Below, piece by piece: positions 46,278 through 55,933 of a stretch of DNA of 58,027 nt. The DNA is taken from the NCBI RefSeq assembly GCF_013277415.1, contig NZ_VMMX01000006.1, positions 7,652 to 65,678 on the forward strand, given 5' to 3'. Position 1 is the first letter of the stretch. The number at the start of each line of letters is the position of its first letter. Source of the stretch: Streptococcus sp. 68 (GTDB taxonomy: Bacteria; Bacillota; Bacilli; Lactobacillales; Streptococcaceae). A program made the translations under genes and the position numbers. The notes under the pieces are model-generated. The model was given only the letters and a program-made list of their open reading frames with translations, did not search any database and was not told the origin of the DNA.

Positions 46278-47840
46278 ATGAGCAACATATCAACTGATTT
46301 GCAAGATGTAGAAAAAATCATCGTATTGGACTATGGTAGCCAATACAACCAGCTGATTTCACGCCGTATCCGTGAGATTGGTGTTTTTTCAGAACTAAAA
46401 AGCCATAAAATTTCAGCTGCTGAAGTTCGTGAAATCAATCCTGTAGGAATTATCCTATCAGGTGGTCCAAACTCTGTATACGAAGATGGTTCATTTGATA
46501 TTGACCCAGAAATCTTCGAACTCGGAATTCCTATTTTGGGAATTTGTTATGGTATGCAGTTATTGACCCATAAACTTGGAGGAAAAGTTGTTCCTGCAGG
46601 TGACGCTGGGAATCGTGAATACGGTCAATCAACCCTAACTCACACACCATCAGCGCTTTTTGAATCAACACCTGATGAACAAACTGTATTGATGAGCCAT
46701 GGTGATGCAGTTACTGAAATTCCTTCTGACTTTGTTCGTACAGGTACATCAGCTGACTGCCCATACGCAGCTATCGAAAACCCAGATAAACACATTTACG
46801 GTATCCAGTTCCACCCAGAAGTTCGTCATTCTGTATACGGAAATGATATCCTTCGTAACTTTGCCCTTAACATTTGTAAGGCTAAAGGCGACTGGTCAAT
46901 GGATAACTTCATCGACATGCAGATTCAAAAAATTCGTGAGACTGTCGGCGATAAACGTGTCCTTCTTGGTCTATCAGGTGGAGTTGACTCATCTGTCGTT
47001 GGGGTTCTTCTCCAAAAAGCGATTGGCGATCAATTGATCTGTATCTTCGTAGACCATGGTCTTCTTCGTAAAGGAGAAGCTGATCAAGTTATGGATATGC
47101 TTGGTGGTAAGTTTGGTTTGAATATCGTCAAAGCAGACGCTGCTAAACGTTTCCTTGATAAACTTGCTGGCGTTTCTGACCCTGAACAAAAACGTAAAAT
47201 CATCGGTAACGAGTTTGTCTATGTCTTTGATGACGAGGCAAGCAAGCTCAAAGATGTGAAATTCCTTGCTCAAGGTACTTTATATACAGATGTTATCGAG
47301 TCTGGTACGGATACAGCTCAAACTATCAAGTCACACCACAACGTGGGTGGTCTTCCAGAAGACATGCAATTTGAATTGATTGAACCACTCAACACTCTCT
47401 ATAAAGACGAAGTTCGTGCCCTTGGTACAGAGCTTGGTATGCCAGACCATATCGTATGGCGCCAACCATTCCCAGGACCAGGACTTGCTATCCGTGTCAT
47501 GGGTGAAATAACTGAGGAGAAACTGGAAACTGTTCGTGAGTCAGACGCTATCCTTCGTGAAGAAATTGCAAAGGCTGGTCTTGACCGCGATATCTGGCAA
47601 TACTTCACTGTTAACACAGGTGTTCGTTCAGTTGGTGTTATGGGTGACGGTCGTACGTATGACTATACAATTGCAATCCGTGCCATCACCTCTATTGATG
47701 GTATGACTGCTGACTTTGCCAAAATTCCTTGGGATGTCCTTCAAAAAATCTCTGTTCGTATCGTAAATGAAGTAGATCACGTTAACCGTATCGTCTACGA
47801 TATTACAAGTAAACCACCTGCAACTGTTGAGTGGGAGTAA
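46278..47840 (+). CDS. guaA: GMP synthase (glutamine-hydrolysing)
   Basis: The 520-residue enzyme has the class I amidotransferase domain ([17 protein letters not shown], catalytic Cys90 in [14 protein letters not shown]) and the ATP pyrophosphatase domain with P-loop [13 protein letters not shown], followed by the dimerisation domain ending KPPATVEWE. It converts XMP to GMP using glutamine and ATP. It starts after GAGAAAGGAAAAAG and ends at a terminator; the interval before it holds TGTGATAGAAT, an extended -10. Confidence 0.97.
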   Translation: MSNISTDLQDVEKIIVLDYGSQYNQLISRRIREIGVFSELKSHKISAAEVREINPVGIILSGGPNSVYEDGSFDIDPEIFELGIPILGICYGMQLLTHKLGGKVVPAGDAGNREYGQSTLTHTPSALFESTPDEQTVLMSHGDAVTEIPSDFVRTGTSADCPYAAIENPDKHIYGIQFHPEVRHSVYGNDILRNFALNICKAKGDWSMDNFIDMQIQKIRETVGDKRVLLGLSGGVDSSVVGVLLQKAIGDQLICIFVDHGLLRKGEADQVMDMLGGKFGLNIVKADAAKRFLDKLAGVSDPEQKRKIIGNEFVYVFDDEASKLKDVKFLAQGTLYTDVIESGTDTAQTIKSHHNVGGLPEDMQFELIEPLNTLYKDEVRALGTELGMPDHIVWRQPFPGPGLAIRVMGEITEEKLETVRESDAILREEIAKAGLDRDIWQYFTVNTGVRSVGVMGDGRTYDYTIAIRAITSIDGMTADFAKIPWDVLQKISVRIVNEVDHVNRIVYDITSKPPATVEWE

Positions 47841-47855
47841 GAAAAATTACAATAA

Positions 47856-47889
47856 AAAGGCTTTGAAATCAATGTTTCAGAGCCTTTAA
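47856..47889 (+). terminator. guaA terminator
   Basis: A 13-bp stem (47856-47868 with 47875-47887, one mismatch) with a 6-nt loop and short T-run. Confidence 0.75.
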
Positions 47890-47931
47890 TTAAATAATCG
47901 CAAACAATTCGCAAACAAAGGAGCTGAGTAA

Positions 47932-48762
47932 ATGACACCTTATACAGATAAAATAATTGATACTATTGCTAAGTATTTACCAAAAAATGAAAATGAATGG
48001 GAACTCGTTGGTTTTATAAACAAAAAGAAGGAAATCTACACGTTTGGGAGTGATTCAAAGATTATAGGTAGATTGTTTGAAGTTATAGCTTTCGAAGCAT
48101 TGCAACGTTCAGCCAATGAATTGGGCTATACTTTACATGAATCTGAAAAACAAACTGTATACCCTGATTTTTATTTTAAAAAGCAAGATGGGCGAAAAAT
48201 TGCCATCGATATAAAAACTACTTACAGAAGAAGCGAAAATACGAAATTTGGCTTTACTGGAGGTAGTTTTACAAGTTTTATGAGAAATGGAACAAAGAAT
48301 ATTGTAGGTCATTACTCTGATTATGACGGTCATTATATTTTAGGTGTTGTCTATACTCGAGAGACGAAACCAACTACTGGAAAAGTTAATTTTGAGAAAT
48401 TAGATTCTATAATTCCTGCATATAAAAATATAGAAATGTTTGTTCAAGAAAAGTATAGAATATGTGGTGATAAGAAAGGTAGTGGAAATACCGATAATAT
48501 TGGAACAATTACTTCAACATCCATTAAGCCTTTTGTTTATGGTGCAGGCCCTTTCTCCGTTTTAGGAGATGATGTGTTTAAAGATTATTGGAAACATTAC
48601 CCAAGATATACTGATACCCAAAAGGTAAAACAATCTTTATATAATAATCTTGAAGGATATTTTGATTGGCTTTCTAAAACAGATGAACCTAAATCGCTAG
48701 AATTAAAACAATTATATTCAGATTATCTATCTCAGTACGAGGAAACATTTGATAAAAAATAG
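47932..48762 (+). CDS. Type II restriction endonuclease, EcoRV-like (predicted GATATC)
   Basis: The 276-residue protein starts after AAAGGAGCTGAGTAA. It shows the EcoRV active site in order: E50 (LFEVIAFEAL), D79 (YPDFYFKK), and D93-x-K95 (KIAIDIKTTY). It also keeps the DNA-contact loops I recall from EcoRV: SFTSFMRNGTKNIV, and GSGNTDNIG (residues 183-191) matching the recognition loop GSGNTTNIG, plus DYWKHYPR. This points to GATATC as target, cut blunt. EcoRV is 245 residues, so this one has a longer C-terminus. It converges with the methyltransferase gene, whereas in the EcoRV plasmid the two diverge. The AT-rich composition and insertion between guaA and the U32 gene suggest transfer. Confidence 0.88.
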   Translation: MTPYTDKIIDTIAKYLPKNENEWELVGFINKKKEIYTFGSDSKIIGRLFEVIAFEALQRSANELGYTLHESEKQTVYPDFYFKKQDGRKIAIDIKTTYRRSENTKFGFTGGSFTSFMRNGTKNIVGHYSDYDGHYILGVVYTRETKPTTGKVNFEKLDSIIPAYKNIEMFVQEKYRICGDKKGSGNTDNIGTITSTSIKPFVYGAGPFSVLGDDVFKDYWKHYPRYTDTQKVKQSLYNNLEGYFDWLSKTDEPKSLELKQLYSDYLSQYEETFDKK

Positions 48763-48782
48763 AGCAGTTCGCTCTATTTTTT
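48754..48782. terminator. Bidirectional terminator between restriction and modification genes
   Basis: A 12-bp perfect stem (AAAAAATAGAGC with its complement, 48754-48765 and 48771-48782), loop AGTTC, with A and T runs on either side. Confidence 0.85.
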
Positions 48783-49695
48783 ATATTTCAAAAAGGCTAA
48801 TTTGCTCTTGTTCAGGATGCACTTCATTTAGGTTTGAATTAGATTCACTTATTACTAGGGCTTCTATCATTTTATTTCGATTAGATTCCTTTGCTCCTAA
48901 GTGATAAAAATGTTCAGTAGTTAACAACTTTCCATCCGTCCATTTTTCCATGTGGGTATTTTTTCTATACTGATTTTCGTACCACATACTAAAGGCGTAT
49001 CCTGCTTTTCCTTTTTGAGTAAGTTCTGCGAGTAATGTCGCGTATTCTTCACTCCAAGAATCATAATATCCATCATATCGATCAATGTACGGAGGGTCTA
49101 AATAAACAAAGTCATTTTCTCCCATCATCTCAAATGCTTTAGTGAAAGGAATACAGATAAATTCCCAATCTTTACCCTTCATTATTTTTTCAATCCATGA
49201 AACTTGATTTACAATTTTTGTAATCAATGCTTTTTGAAATCTCTCTGGTTTTCGTCCAAAAGGAACATTATAATTACCTTTATTATTAAAACGTATCATT
49301 CCATTAAAATTGGAACGTTGTAAAAATAAAAAATCTAAAGAGCTATGTTCTTTATTAAATCTATCTCTAACTTCATAGTAATAAGATGTCTTATCAGCCG
49401 GAGTACTAGATAATTTAGTTGCTTCATTTTCTAAAAAAGTTCTAACTGTTTGAGCAGTAATCTTCTTTGATTGAATATCTTTGTAAAATTGAATGATATA
49501 GGGATTGGTGTCACTAAAAATAGCCTTCTGTGGTTCTAAATTAAAACCTACTACACCAGATCCCATAAATGGTTCAAAGTATGTTCCTTTACCATCCCAC
49601 TTTATTGATTCAGCAATAAATGGAACTAATTTAGTTTTTATTCCTTGGATTTTAATAGGTGGTACTTTAGGTGTGATAATTTTTTTAGGTAACAA
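48781..49695 (-). CDS. DNA adenine methyltransferase, Dam/M.EcoRV-like
   Basis: The 304-residue protein uses a TTG start (49695) placed 8 nt after GGGGAGGAG. Alpha-class N6-adenine methyltransferase motifs are present: motif X KLVPFIAESIKW, motif I FEPFMGSGVVGFNL for AdoMet binding, and motif IV DFVYLDPPYIDRYDGYY for catalysis. It would protect GATATC from the EcoRV-like nuclease encoded tail-to-tail with it. Sites with this sequence occur in the window (for example in the giant adhesin gene), so protection matters if the nuclease is active. Confidence 0.9.
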   Translation of the reverse strand: MLPKKIITPKVPPIKIQGIKTKLVPFIAESIKWDGKGTYFEPFMGSGVVGFNLEPQKAIFSDTNPYIIQFYKDIQSKKITAQTVRTFLENEATKLSSTPADKTSYYYEVRDRFNKEHSSLDFLFLQRSNFNGMIRFNNKGNYNVPFGRKPERFQKALITKIVNQVSWIEKIMKGKDWEFICIPFTKAFEMMGENDFVYLDPPYIDRYDGYYDSWSEEYATLLAELTQKGKAGYAFSMWYENQYRKNTHMEKWTDGKLLTTEHFYHLGAKESNRNKMIEALVISESNSNLNEVHPEQEQISLFEI

Positions 49696-49933
49696 TTGTA
49701 ATTCTCCTCCCCTACTATATGTATTCTATTATAGCATTTTTTATACTTTTTTCTTCAAAAACTGATTATAAACTTCTCCTCTTCCTAAAATGTAAAGTTA
49801 AACGCATAAAATATTTAACACTACAAAAAATAGTCAAATAAATGTATTCTGCATTAAAAATTGATCTAAGCATTGTTGAACCTTCTTTATATAATTTCAG
49901 TGTTGTAATTATTTCACGCCACTGTTATAAAAT

Positions 49934-49958
49934 AAGTGTCGTGTTTTGTCGACACATA
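49934..49958. repeat. Palindromic motif copy 1 flanking the ATA-start frame
   Basis: GTGTCG and CGACAC flank TGTTTTGT. A similar sequence recurs at 50402-50424 in the same orientation. The pair could be operator sites or ends of an inserted unit. Confidence 0.5.
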
Positions 49959-49969
49959 AAATTGAAATA

Positions 49970-49990
49970 AAAAAATAGGCTTGAAGCCTA
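49970..49990 (-). terminator. Terminator of the ATA-start frame
   Basis: On the minus strand TAGGC / GCCTA (49976-49980, 49986-49990) with a 5-nt loop is followed by seven or more T. The stop codon TAG forms part of the stem. Confidence 0.7.
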
Positions 49991-50365
49991 AATTTTTCCG
50001 TGACGCACTAAAAGAGAACCCCTCACTATCATTCTGATAACAAAAGAAGTGGTTACATAATTTGTTTCTGTATATAGAGGTAAAATCTTTTTTAACTCAG
50101 CAATATCATCAATAGTAGTTTGATTTACTTGTAAATCAGTTCGAGTTTTTGGGGCACTTCGTTCTTCAACTTGAGACCCAAATTTTAATACTTTATCCCA
50201 GTTTTGTTCAGCAGTAATTTTTTTAGAATCTAAATAAGCTTGATTTACGACAAACCCATTAGTAAGATGAAGATTATCAAATTCTCCAGTTGCTTTTATT
50301 TCTTTTTTTAGAGCATCGATACTATTTCGTGTTTCTATTGCTAGTCTAACAGCTAATCTTACTAT
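49988..50365 (-). pseudogene. Small open frame with ATA at the start-codon position, function unknown
   Basis: A minus-strand frame of 125 codons is open from a stop at 50378-50380 to TAG at 49988-49990. It reads ...RLAVRLAIETRNSIDALKKEIKATG, then EFDNLHLTNGFVVNQAYLDSKK, and ends LLVRHGKI, with normal protein-like composition. AAAGGTGGTGAT, an 11-of-12 match to the full anti-Shine-Dalgarno complement, sits directly before ATA (50365-50363), and no ATG, GTG or TTG start is in frame until near the end. A TATAAT promoter lies upstream and a terminator downstream. It is either a gene with a mutated ATG, or one using an unusual start. I do not recognise the family. It lies next to the RM pair. Confidence 0.5.
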
Positions 50366-50386
50366 ATCACCACCTTTTTATTACTA

Positions 50387-50424
50387 ATACTATTATACAA
50401 AAAATGTTGTGTTTTTGTTACACA
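50387..50424 (-). promoter_or_regulatory. Promoter with palindromic motif copy 2
   Basis: On the minus strand TATAAT (about 50389-50394) is preceded by TGTGTAACAAAAACACAACA, which holds TGTGT/ACACA half-sites like those at 49934-49958. Their position over the likely -35 region suggests an operator. Confidence 0.45.
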
Positions 50425-50580
50425 TTAATTTCAACTCTGTAAACAATAGAAATTAATTCTAATAAATTCTTATAAAAATAACTAGTATAAATCCTTAATT
50501 TTAAACTATATCAAACCTTATCAATTTAGAAAACAATAGAATGGGAATAGTCATCTAAGGACTAATTTATGTAGTTTAAT

Positions 50581-50615
50581 GAGCCAGTATCTTTGGGTAC
50601 TGGTTCTTACTTTTC
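50581..50615 (+). terminator. Orphan plus-strand stem-loop with T-rich tail
   Basis: Stem GAGCCAGTA / TACTGGTTC (50581-50589, 50598-50606, one G-U) is followed by TTACTTTTCT. No plus-strand gene ends here, so it may end a small RNA starting near the TAGAAT at about 50537. Confidence 0.5.
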
Positions 50616-50792
50616 TAGACTTTTTGACTACCTGTTAAAACTGGGTTAATTTTCGACAGTTTAACAGTTATTATGCAAAGTTTAAAAGATTAGAATTGTC
50701 AAAACAATCTGTCTAGGCTTGATTTTATGGCTTATTTACTATAAAATGAGAAGGAAAAACGTCAAACTTTTATATTGCAAATAGGAGAAAAC

Positions 50793-52079
50793 ATGACAAA
50801 AACATTAAAACGTCCTGAGGTTTTATCACCTGCAGGGACTTTAGAGAAGCTAAAAGTAGCTGTTCAGTATGGAGCAGATGCTGTCTTTATTGGCGGTCAG
50901 GCCTATGGTCTTCGTAGCCGTGCCGGAAACTTTACCTTTGAACAGATGGAAGAAGGTGTCCAGTTTGCGGCCAAGTATGGTGCTAAGGTTTATGTGGCTG
51001 CCAACATGGTTATGCATGAAGGAAATGAAGCTGGTGCTGGTGAGTGGTTTCGTAAACTGCGTGATATTGGGATTGCAGCAGTTATCGTGTCTGACCCAGC
51101 CTTGATTATGATTGCAGCAACAGAAGCACCAGGTCTTGAAATCCACCTTTCCACTCAAGCCAGTGCGACTAACTATGAAACCCTTGAGTTCTGGAAAGAA
51201 CTGGGCTTGACTCGTGTCGTTTTGGCGCGTGAGGTTTCAATGGAAGAATTGGCAGAAATCCGCAAACGTACAGATGTTGAGATTGAAGCCTTTGTCCATG
51301 GAGCTATGTGTATTTCATACTCTGGTCGTTGTACTCTTTCAAACCACATGAGTATGCGTGATGCTAACCGTGGTGGTTGCTCTCAATCTTGCCGTTGGAA
51401 ATACGACCTTTACGATATGCCATTTGGGAAAGAACGCAAGAGTTTGAAGGGTGAGATTCCAGAAGAATTTTCAATGTCAGCCGTTGATATGTCTATGATT
51501 GACCATATCCCAGATATGATTGAAAATGGAGTGGACAGTCTTAAGATTGAAGGGCGTATGAAGTCTATTCACTACGTATCAACAGTAACCAACTGCTACA
51601 AGGCGGCTGTGGATGCCTATCTTGAAAGTCCTGAAAAGTTTGAATCTATCAAACAAGACTTGGTGGACGAGATGTGGAAGGTTGCCCAACGTGAATTGGC
51701 TACAGGATTTTACTATGGTACACCATCTGAAAATGAACAGTTATTTGGTGCTCGTCGTAAAATTCCTGAGTACAAGTTTGTCGCTGAAGTGGTTTCTTAT
51801 GATGATGCGACACAAACAGCAACTATTCGTCAACGGAACGTTATTAACGAAGGCGACCAAGTTGAGTTTTATGGTCCAGGTTTCCGTCATTTTGAAACGT
51901 ATATCGAAGATTTACATGATGCCAAAGGCAATAAAATCGACCGCGCTCCAAATCCAATGGAACTCTTGACTATTAAAGTCCCACAACCTGTTCAAGCTGG
52001 AGATATGGTTCGAGCTCTTAAAGAGGGTCTCATCAATCTTTATAAGGAAGATGGAACCAGCGTCACAGTTCGTGCTTAA
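50793..52079 (+). CDS. Peptidase U32 family protein (tRNA hydroxylation/YrrO-TrhP type)
   Basis: I start at 50793 (MTKTLKRPEVLSPAGTLEKL, 428 residues), 6 nt after AGGAGAAAAC. Family signatures are LSPAGTLEKLKVAVQYGADAVFIGG, the conserved HLSTQA, EAFVHGAMCISYSGRCTLSNHMSMRDANRGGCSQSCRW split over the mid-region (four Cys likely to hold an Fe-S cluster) and DSLKIEGRMKS. Relatives in B. subtilis and E. coli help make 5-hydroxyuridine at position 34 of tRNAs, rather than acting as proteases. The partner U32 gene that often sits upstream is missing; the RM island occupies that side. Confidence 0.92.
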   Translation: MTKTLKRPEVLSPAGTLEKLKVAVQYGADAVFIGGQAYGLRSRAGNFTFEQMEEGVQFAAKYGAKVYVAANMVMHEGNEAGAGEWFRKLRDIGIAAVIVSDPALIMIAATEAPGLEIHLSTQASATNYETLEFWKELGLTRVVLAREVSMEELAEIRKRTDVEIEAFVHGAMCISYSGRCTLSNHMSMRDANRGGCSQSCRWKYDLYDMPFGKERKSLKGEIPEEFSMSAVDMSMIDHIPDMIENGVDSLKIEGRMKSIHYVSTVTNCYKAAVDAYLESPEKFESIKQDLVDEMWKVAQRELATGFYYGTPSENEQLFGARRKIPEYKFVAEVVSYDDATQTATIRQRNVINEGDQVEFYGPGFRHFETYIEDLHDAKGNKIDRAPNPMELLTIKVPQPVQAGDMVRALKEGLINLYKEDGTSVTVRA

Positions 52080-52151
52080 TGTAGTTGTTTAGTTTTAAAA
52101 AATTATGCAAAGCTCCATATAGAACACTTAAACGACATTAAAGAATGGCGA

Positions 52152-52190
52152 AATCCCTTGATGTGCAAGGGATTAGCTGTCCTTTTTTAT
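52152..52190 (+). terminator. Terminator after the U32 gene
   Basis: Stem AATCCCTTG / CAAGGGATT (52152-52160, 52166-52174) with a 5-nt loop; the T-run (52182-52188) is offset by seven bases. Confidence 0.65.
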
Positions 52191-52260
52191 TTTTAAGTGA
52201 TAAAGTATGGAGTCGAGAGTGGAGAATAGCTTGTTACTCTTTTCTCAATCCAGATAAAAT

Positions 52261-52270
52261 GTGATATAAT
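52261..52270 (+). promoter_or_regulatory. Extended -10 promoter of pncB-nadE
   Basis: TGTGATATAAT, an extended -10, lies about 75 nt before pncB. No -35 box of note. Confidence 0.5.
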
Positions 52271-52344
52271 AGTACTAATTTATTGGAATACATGAAAGTT
52301 CTTGAAAATCTTCATGTGTTTCTAGCTAAGGAAGTAGGAAAAGT

Positions 52345-53805
52345 ATGTATCCAGATGATAGTTTGACATTGCACACGGACTTGTACCAGATCAACATGAT
52401 GCAGGTTTACTTTGACCAAGGGATTCACAATAAAAAGGCGGTCTTTGAGGTGTATTTCCGCCAGCAGCCTTTTAAAAATGGCTATGCAGTTTTTGCAGGT
52501 TTGGAAAGAATTGTGAGTTATCTTGAAGACCTGCGTTTTTCAGATTGTGATATTGCCTATTTGGAGTCGCTGGGCTATCATGGGGCATTCTTGGACTATC
52601 TCCGCAATTTCAAGTTGGAGTTGACCGTTCGTTCTGCCCAAGAAGGGGACTTGGTCTTTGCTAATGAACCGATTGTGCAAGTGGAAGGCCCTCTAGCTCA
52701 ATGTCAGTTGGTCGAAACGGCCCTTTTGAACATCGTCAACTACCAGACATTAGTGGCGACTAAGGCAGCTCGTATTCGTTCAGTCATTGAAGATGAACCT
52801 TTAATGGAGTTTGGAACACGTCGGGCTCAAGAAATGGATGCGGCTATCTGGGGAACACGCGCAGCGGTGATTGGTGGCGCCAATGGAACCAGCAATGTGC
52901 GTGCGGGTAAACTCTTTGACATTCCTGTTTTGGGTACTCATGCCCATTCTTTGGTACAGGTTTATGGTAACGACTATGAGGCTTTCAAGGCTTACGCTGC
53001 GACCCATAAAAATTGCGTCTTTCTTGTGGATACCTATGACACCCTTCGCATCGGTGTGCCAGCGGCCATTCAGGTGGCGCGTGAGCTGGGTGACCAGATT
53101 AACTTTATGGGTGTGCGGATTGACTCTGGGGATATTGCCTACATTTCTAAGAAAGTCCGTCAGCAACTGGACGAGGCTGGATTTACAGAGGCTAAGATTT
53201 ATGCTTCTAATGATCTAGATGAAAATACCATCCTCAACCTCAAGATGCAAAAGGCCAAGATTGATGTCTGGGGCGTGGGAACCAAGCTGATTACAGCCTA
53301 TGACCAGCCAGCTCTGGGAGCAGTTTACAAGATTGTTGCAATCGAAGATGAAAATGGGAACATGCGCAATACGATTAAGCTGTCTAATAATGCGGAAAAA
53401 GTGTCTACGCCAGGTAAGAAGCAGGTGTGGCGCATTACCAGTCGTGAAAAGGGCAAGTCAGAAGGCGATTATATCACTTATGATGGCGTAGATGTTGCCA
53501 GCATGACAGAAATCAAGATGTTCCATCCGACCTATACTTACATCAAGAAGACCGTTCGTAATTTTGATGCTGTTCCTCTATTGGTGGATATTTTCAAGGA
53601 CGGAAAATTGATTTACAATCTGCCTAGCTTGACTGAGATTCAGGCTTATGCCCGTAAGGAATTCGACAAGCTTTGGGATGAGTACAAGCGCGTGCTCAAT
53701 CCGCAACATTATCCAGTAGATTTGGCGCGTGATGTATGGCAAGATAAGATGGACTTGATTGATAAGATGCGCAAGGAAGCCCTTGGTGAAGGAGAAGAAG
53801 AATGA
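52345..53805 (+). CDS. pncB: Nicotinate phosphoribosyltransferase
   Basis: The 486-residue protein starts after [34 protein letters not shown] at the start, [34 protein letters not shown] in the middle (phosphoribosyl-binding His/Arg region), [10 protein letters not shown], and [14 protein letters not shown] are signatures of bacterial NAPRTase. It makes nicotinate mononucleotide from nicotinate and PRPP, the first step of the salvage route to NAD. The stop overlaps nadE. Confidence 0.96.
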   Translation: MYPDDSLTLHTDLYQINMMQVYFDQGIHNKKAVFEVYFRQQPFKNGYAVFAGLERIVSYLEDLRFSDCDIAYLESLGYHGAFLDYLRNFKLELTVRSAQEGDLVFANEPIVQVEGPLAQCQLVETALLNIVNYQTLVATKAARIRSVIEDEPLMEFGTRRAQEMDAAIWGTRAAVIGGANGTSNVRAGKLFDIPVLGTHAHSLVQVYGNDYEAFKAYAATHKNCVFLVDTYDTLRIGVPAAIQVARELGDQINFMGVRIDSGDIAYISKKVRQQLDEAGFTEAKIYASNDLDENTILNLKMQKAKIDVWGVGTKLITAYDQPALGAVYKIVAIEDENGNMRNTIKLSNNAEKVSTPGKKQVWRITSREKGKSEGDYITYDGVDVASMTEIKMFHPTYTYIKKTVRNFDAVPLLVDIFKDGKLIYNLPSLTEIQAYARKEFDKLWDEYKRVLNPQHYPVDLARDVWQDKMDLIDKMRKEALGEGEEE

Positions 53806-54626
53806 GTTTGCAAGAAACGATTATCCAAGAGCTGGGTGTCAAACCGGTGATTGATGCTCAGGCAGAAATCCGTCTTTCTATTGATTTCTTAAAAAGATAC
53901 CTGAAAAAACATCCCTTCCTAAAGACTTTTGTACTAGGAATTTCTGGAGGACAAGACTCAACCTTAACAGGTCGATTGGCTCAATTAACTATGGAAGAAC
54001 TGCGAGTAGAAACGGGAGACGACAGCTACAAATTTATCGCTGTCCGCCTGCCATATGGAGTGCAAGCTGATGAAGCAGATGCTCAAAAAGCACTAGCCTT
54101 TATCCAGCCTGATGTCAGTTTAGTCGTCAATATTAAGGAATCAGCTGACGCTATGACAGCTGCAGTTGAAGCGACAGGTAGTCCTGTTTCAGACTTCAAC
54201 AAGGGCAATATCAAGGCTCGTTGCCGTATGATTGCTCAGTATGCCCTTGCTGGTGCCCATAGCGGAGCGGTCATTGGAACAGACCATGCTGCGGAAAATA
54301 TCACAGGTTTCTTTACCAAGTTTGGTGACGGTGGTGCAGATATTTTACCACTGTTCCGTCTCAATAAACGTCAAGGAAAACAACTATTGAAGGAACTTGG
54401 TGCAGACCCAGCCCTTTATGAAAAAATCCCAACAGCAGACCTAGAAGAAGACAAACCAGGCCTAGCTGACGAAGTAGCCCTAGGAGTCACTTATGAAGAG
54501 ATTGACGACTACCTAGAAGGCAAAACAATCAGCTCAGAAGCTCAAACAACTATCGAAAATTGGTGGCACAAAGGCCAACACAAACGCCATCTACCAATCA
54601 CCTTATTTGATGACTTTTGGGAGTGA
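53802..54626 (+). CDS. nadE: NH3-dependent NAD synthetase
   Basis: The 274-residue enzyme has the P-loop [65 protein letters not shown] and the ends typical of the ammonia-dependent enzyme; there is no glutaminase domain. It converts deamido-NAD to NAD. It overlaps pncB by 4 bp, so the two are translationally coupled. Confidence 0.96.
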   Translation: MSLQETIIQELGVKPVIDAQAEIRLSIDFLKRYLKKHPFLKTFVLGISGGQDSTLTGRLAQLTMEELRVETGDDSYKFIAVRLPYGVQADEADAQKALAFIQPDVSLVVNIKESADAMTAAVEATGSPVSDFNKGNIKARCRMIAQYALAGAHSGAVIGTDHAAENITGFFTKFGDGGADILPLFRLNKRQGKQLLKELGADPALYEKIPTADLEEDKPGLADEVALGVTYEEIDDYLEGKTISSEAQTTIENWWHKGQHKRHLPITLFDDFWE

Positions 54627-54698
54627 AAACCTCCAGTGGAGGTTTTCAGCCTCTCACCTTGAAATAAGAAAGTGAGAGAAGGTCCAGTGGGCCTTTTT
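54625..54698 (+). terminator. Double stem-loop after nadE
   Basis: The first stem GAAAACCTCC / GGAGGTTTTC (54625-54634, 54638-54647) overlaps the nadE stop and has no T-run. The second, AAGGTCC / GGGCCTT (54679-54685, 54689-54695), is followed by TTTTT and is the likely terminator. Both loops are AGT. Confidence 0.75.
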
Positions 54699-54783
54699 AG
54701 CTTATTACCTTGAAATTCAAAAGCAAAACAAATTTCAATGGAGACTGGACAGAGAATCATCTATCAGAAAGTGAGGTAGTATC

Positions 54784-55335
54784 GTGAAATCTATCGGTAC
54801 ACAAATATTACAAACAGAACGTTTAATCTTGAGAAGATTTGTGGAGAGTGATGCAGAAGCTATGTTTCAAAATTGGGCTTCGTCTGCTGAGAATCTAACC
54901 TACGTCACTTGGGATCCCCATCCTGATGTCGAGGTCACTCGAAACTCCATTCGAAATTGGGTTGCCTCCTATACCAATCCTAACTATTACAAATGGGCCA
55001 TTTGTCTCAAAGAAAACCCAGAACAAGTGATAGGAGATATCAGCATCGTTAAGATAGACGAGGCTGATTTAAGTTGTGAAATCGGCTATGTGCTAGGCAA
55101 GGCTTACTGGGGACATGGGATTATGACAGAGGCCTTGAAAGCTATCTTGGACTTTTGTTTTACTCAAGTAGGTTTTCAAAAGGTCAGAGCTCGATATGCC
55201 AGTCTCAACCCAGCTTCAGGTCGTGTCATGGAGAAAGCAGGGATGTCCTATCTACAAACCATTGTTAATGGTGTAGAGAGAAAAGGCTATCTTGCGGATC
55301 TTATTTATTATCAGATAAGTAGGGAAGAATGTTGA
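54784..55335 (+). CDS. GNAT family N-acetyltransferase (RimJ/RimL-like)
   Basis: The 183-residue protein starts with GTG after GTGAGGTAGTATC. LQTERLILRRFVESDAEAMFQNW, CEIGYVLGKAYWGHGIMTEALKAILDFCF and NPASGRVMEKAGM mark the RimJ/RimL/RimI type, which acetylates protein N-termini or small amines. The exact substrate is unknown. It is a single gene after nadE's terminator. Confidence 0.9.
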   Translation: MKSIGTQILQTERLILRRFVESDAEAMFQNWASSAENLTYVTWDPHPDVEVTRNSIRNWVASYTNPNYYKWAICLKENPEQVIGDISIVKIDEADLSCEIGYVLGKAYWGHGIMTEALKAILDFCFTQVGFQKVRARYASLNPASGRVMEKAGMSYLQTIVNGVERKGYLADLIYYQISREEC

Positions 55336-55933
55336 ATTCTCTTTTCTGTTTTCATTGAAGTCAACTATTTATTGTAAATATAATAATTGGCATCCCAAGT
55401 TTATTTGCAACTTTAAAATAGCATATTGATTAGTACAAGACAGATGTTCTAGTTCCTTCTTTAATCTTGTAACTAAGAGGGAGCTAATCGACTAGATTCT
55501 CCAGCCAAACAGGTGGTACTATGCTTTTTATAGTGTAATTCTAGCTGTTGTTAAATTTACAATAGAATTCTCTATCGAGTTAGAGAATTAAATTCCACCA
55601 ATTTTATTTATGTTTTTCTATCAAAATATCTAACATTAAAATATTCTCATTCTGATGAACAAACTATTCGATTGCTACTGCATCGTTGTATAAAGAATGA
55701 TGAAAGATGAGTGAAAATTATCAAGTTGGAATGTTTGTATCTAAATATATTAGCATGTATTTAGATAAGATGTCTGCAATTTTCTATATATGAGATTGAT
55801 TACGATATAGTTGAAGTGTTAGTTCAATAATCAATATATTATTCTAAATTTATTTGATATATTAAAAATATTATTTAACATTTGCCAGAAAAGATGCTAT
55901 ACTAGAAGTAGTAACTTTTAGAAGGAGGATGTA
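55336..55933. other. 600-bp AT-rich non-coding interval before the choline-binding protein gene
   Basis: No coding frame is evident. It has a 9-bp inverted repeat AATTCTCTA / TAGAGAATT (about 55566-55589) and, at its right end, an extended -10 TGCTATACT (55896-55903) and GAAGGAGGATGTA ribosome site for the next gene. Confidence 0.6.
55896..55903 (+). promoter_or_regulatory. Extended -10 promoter of the choline-binding protein gene
   Basis: TGCTATACT lies 30 nt before the start codon at 55934; no good -35 box is seen at the right distance. Confidence 0.55.

Larger units (their letters stand above)
49766..50774. other. 1-kb AT-rich interval beside the RM genes
   Basis: This interval contains, from left to right, a palindromic motif (49934-49958), a minus-strand terminator, the ATA-start open frame (49988-50365), its promoter with a second copy of the palindromic motif (50402-50424), an unexplained plus-strand stem-loop (50581-50615) and, at the end, the promoter region of the U32 gene. 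49766-49930 and 50430-50580 show nothing I recognise. Confidence 0.55.
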
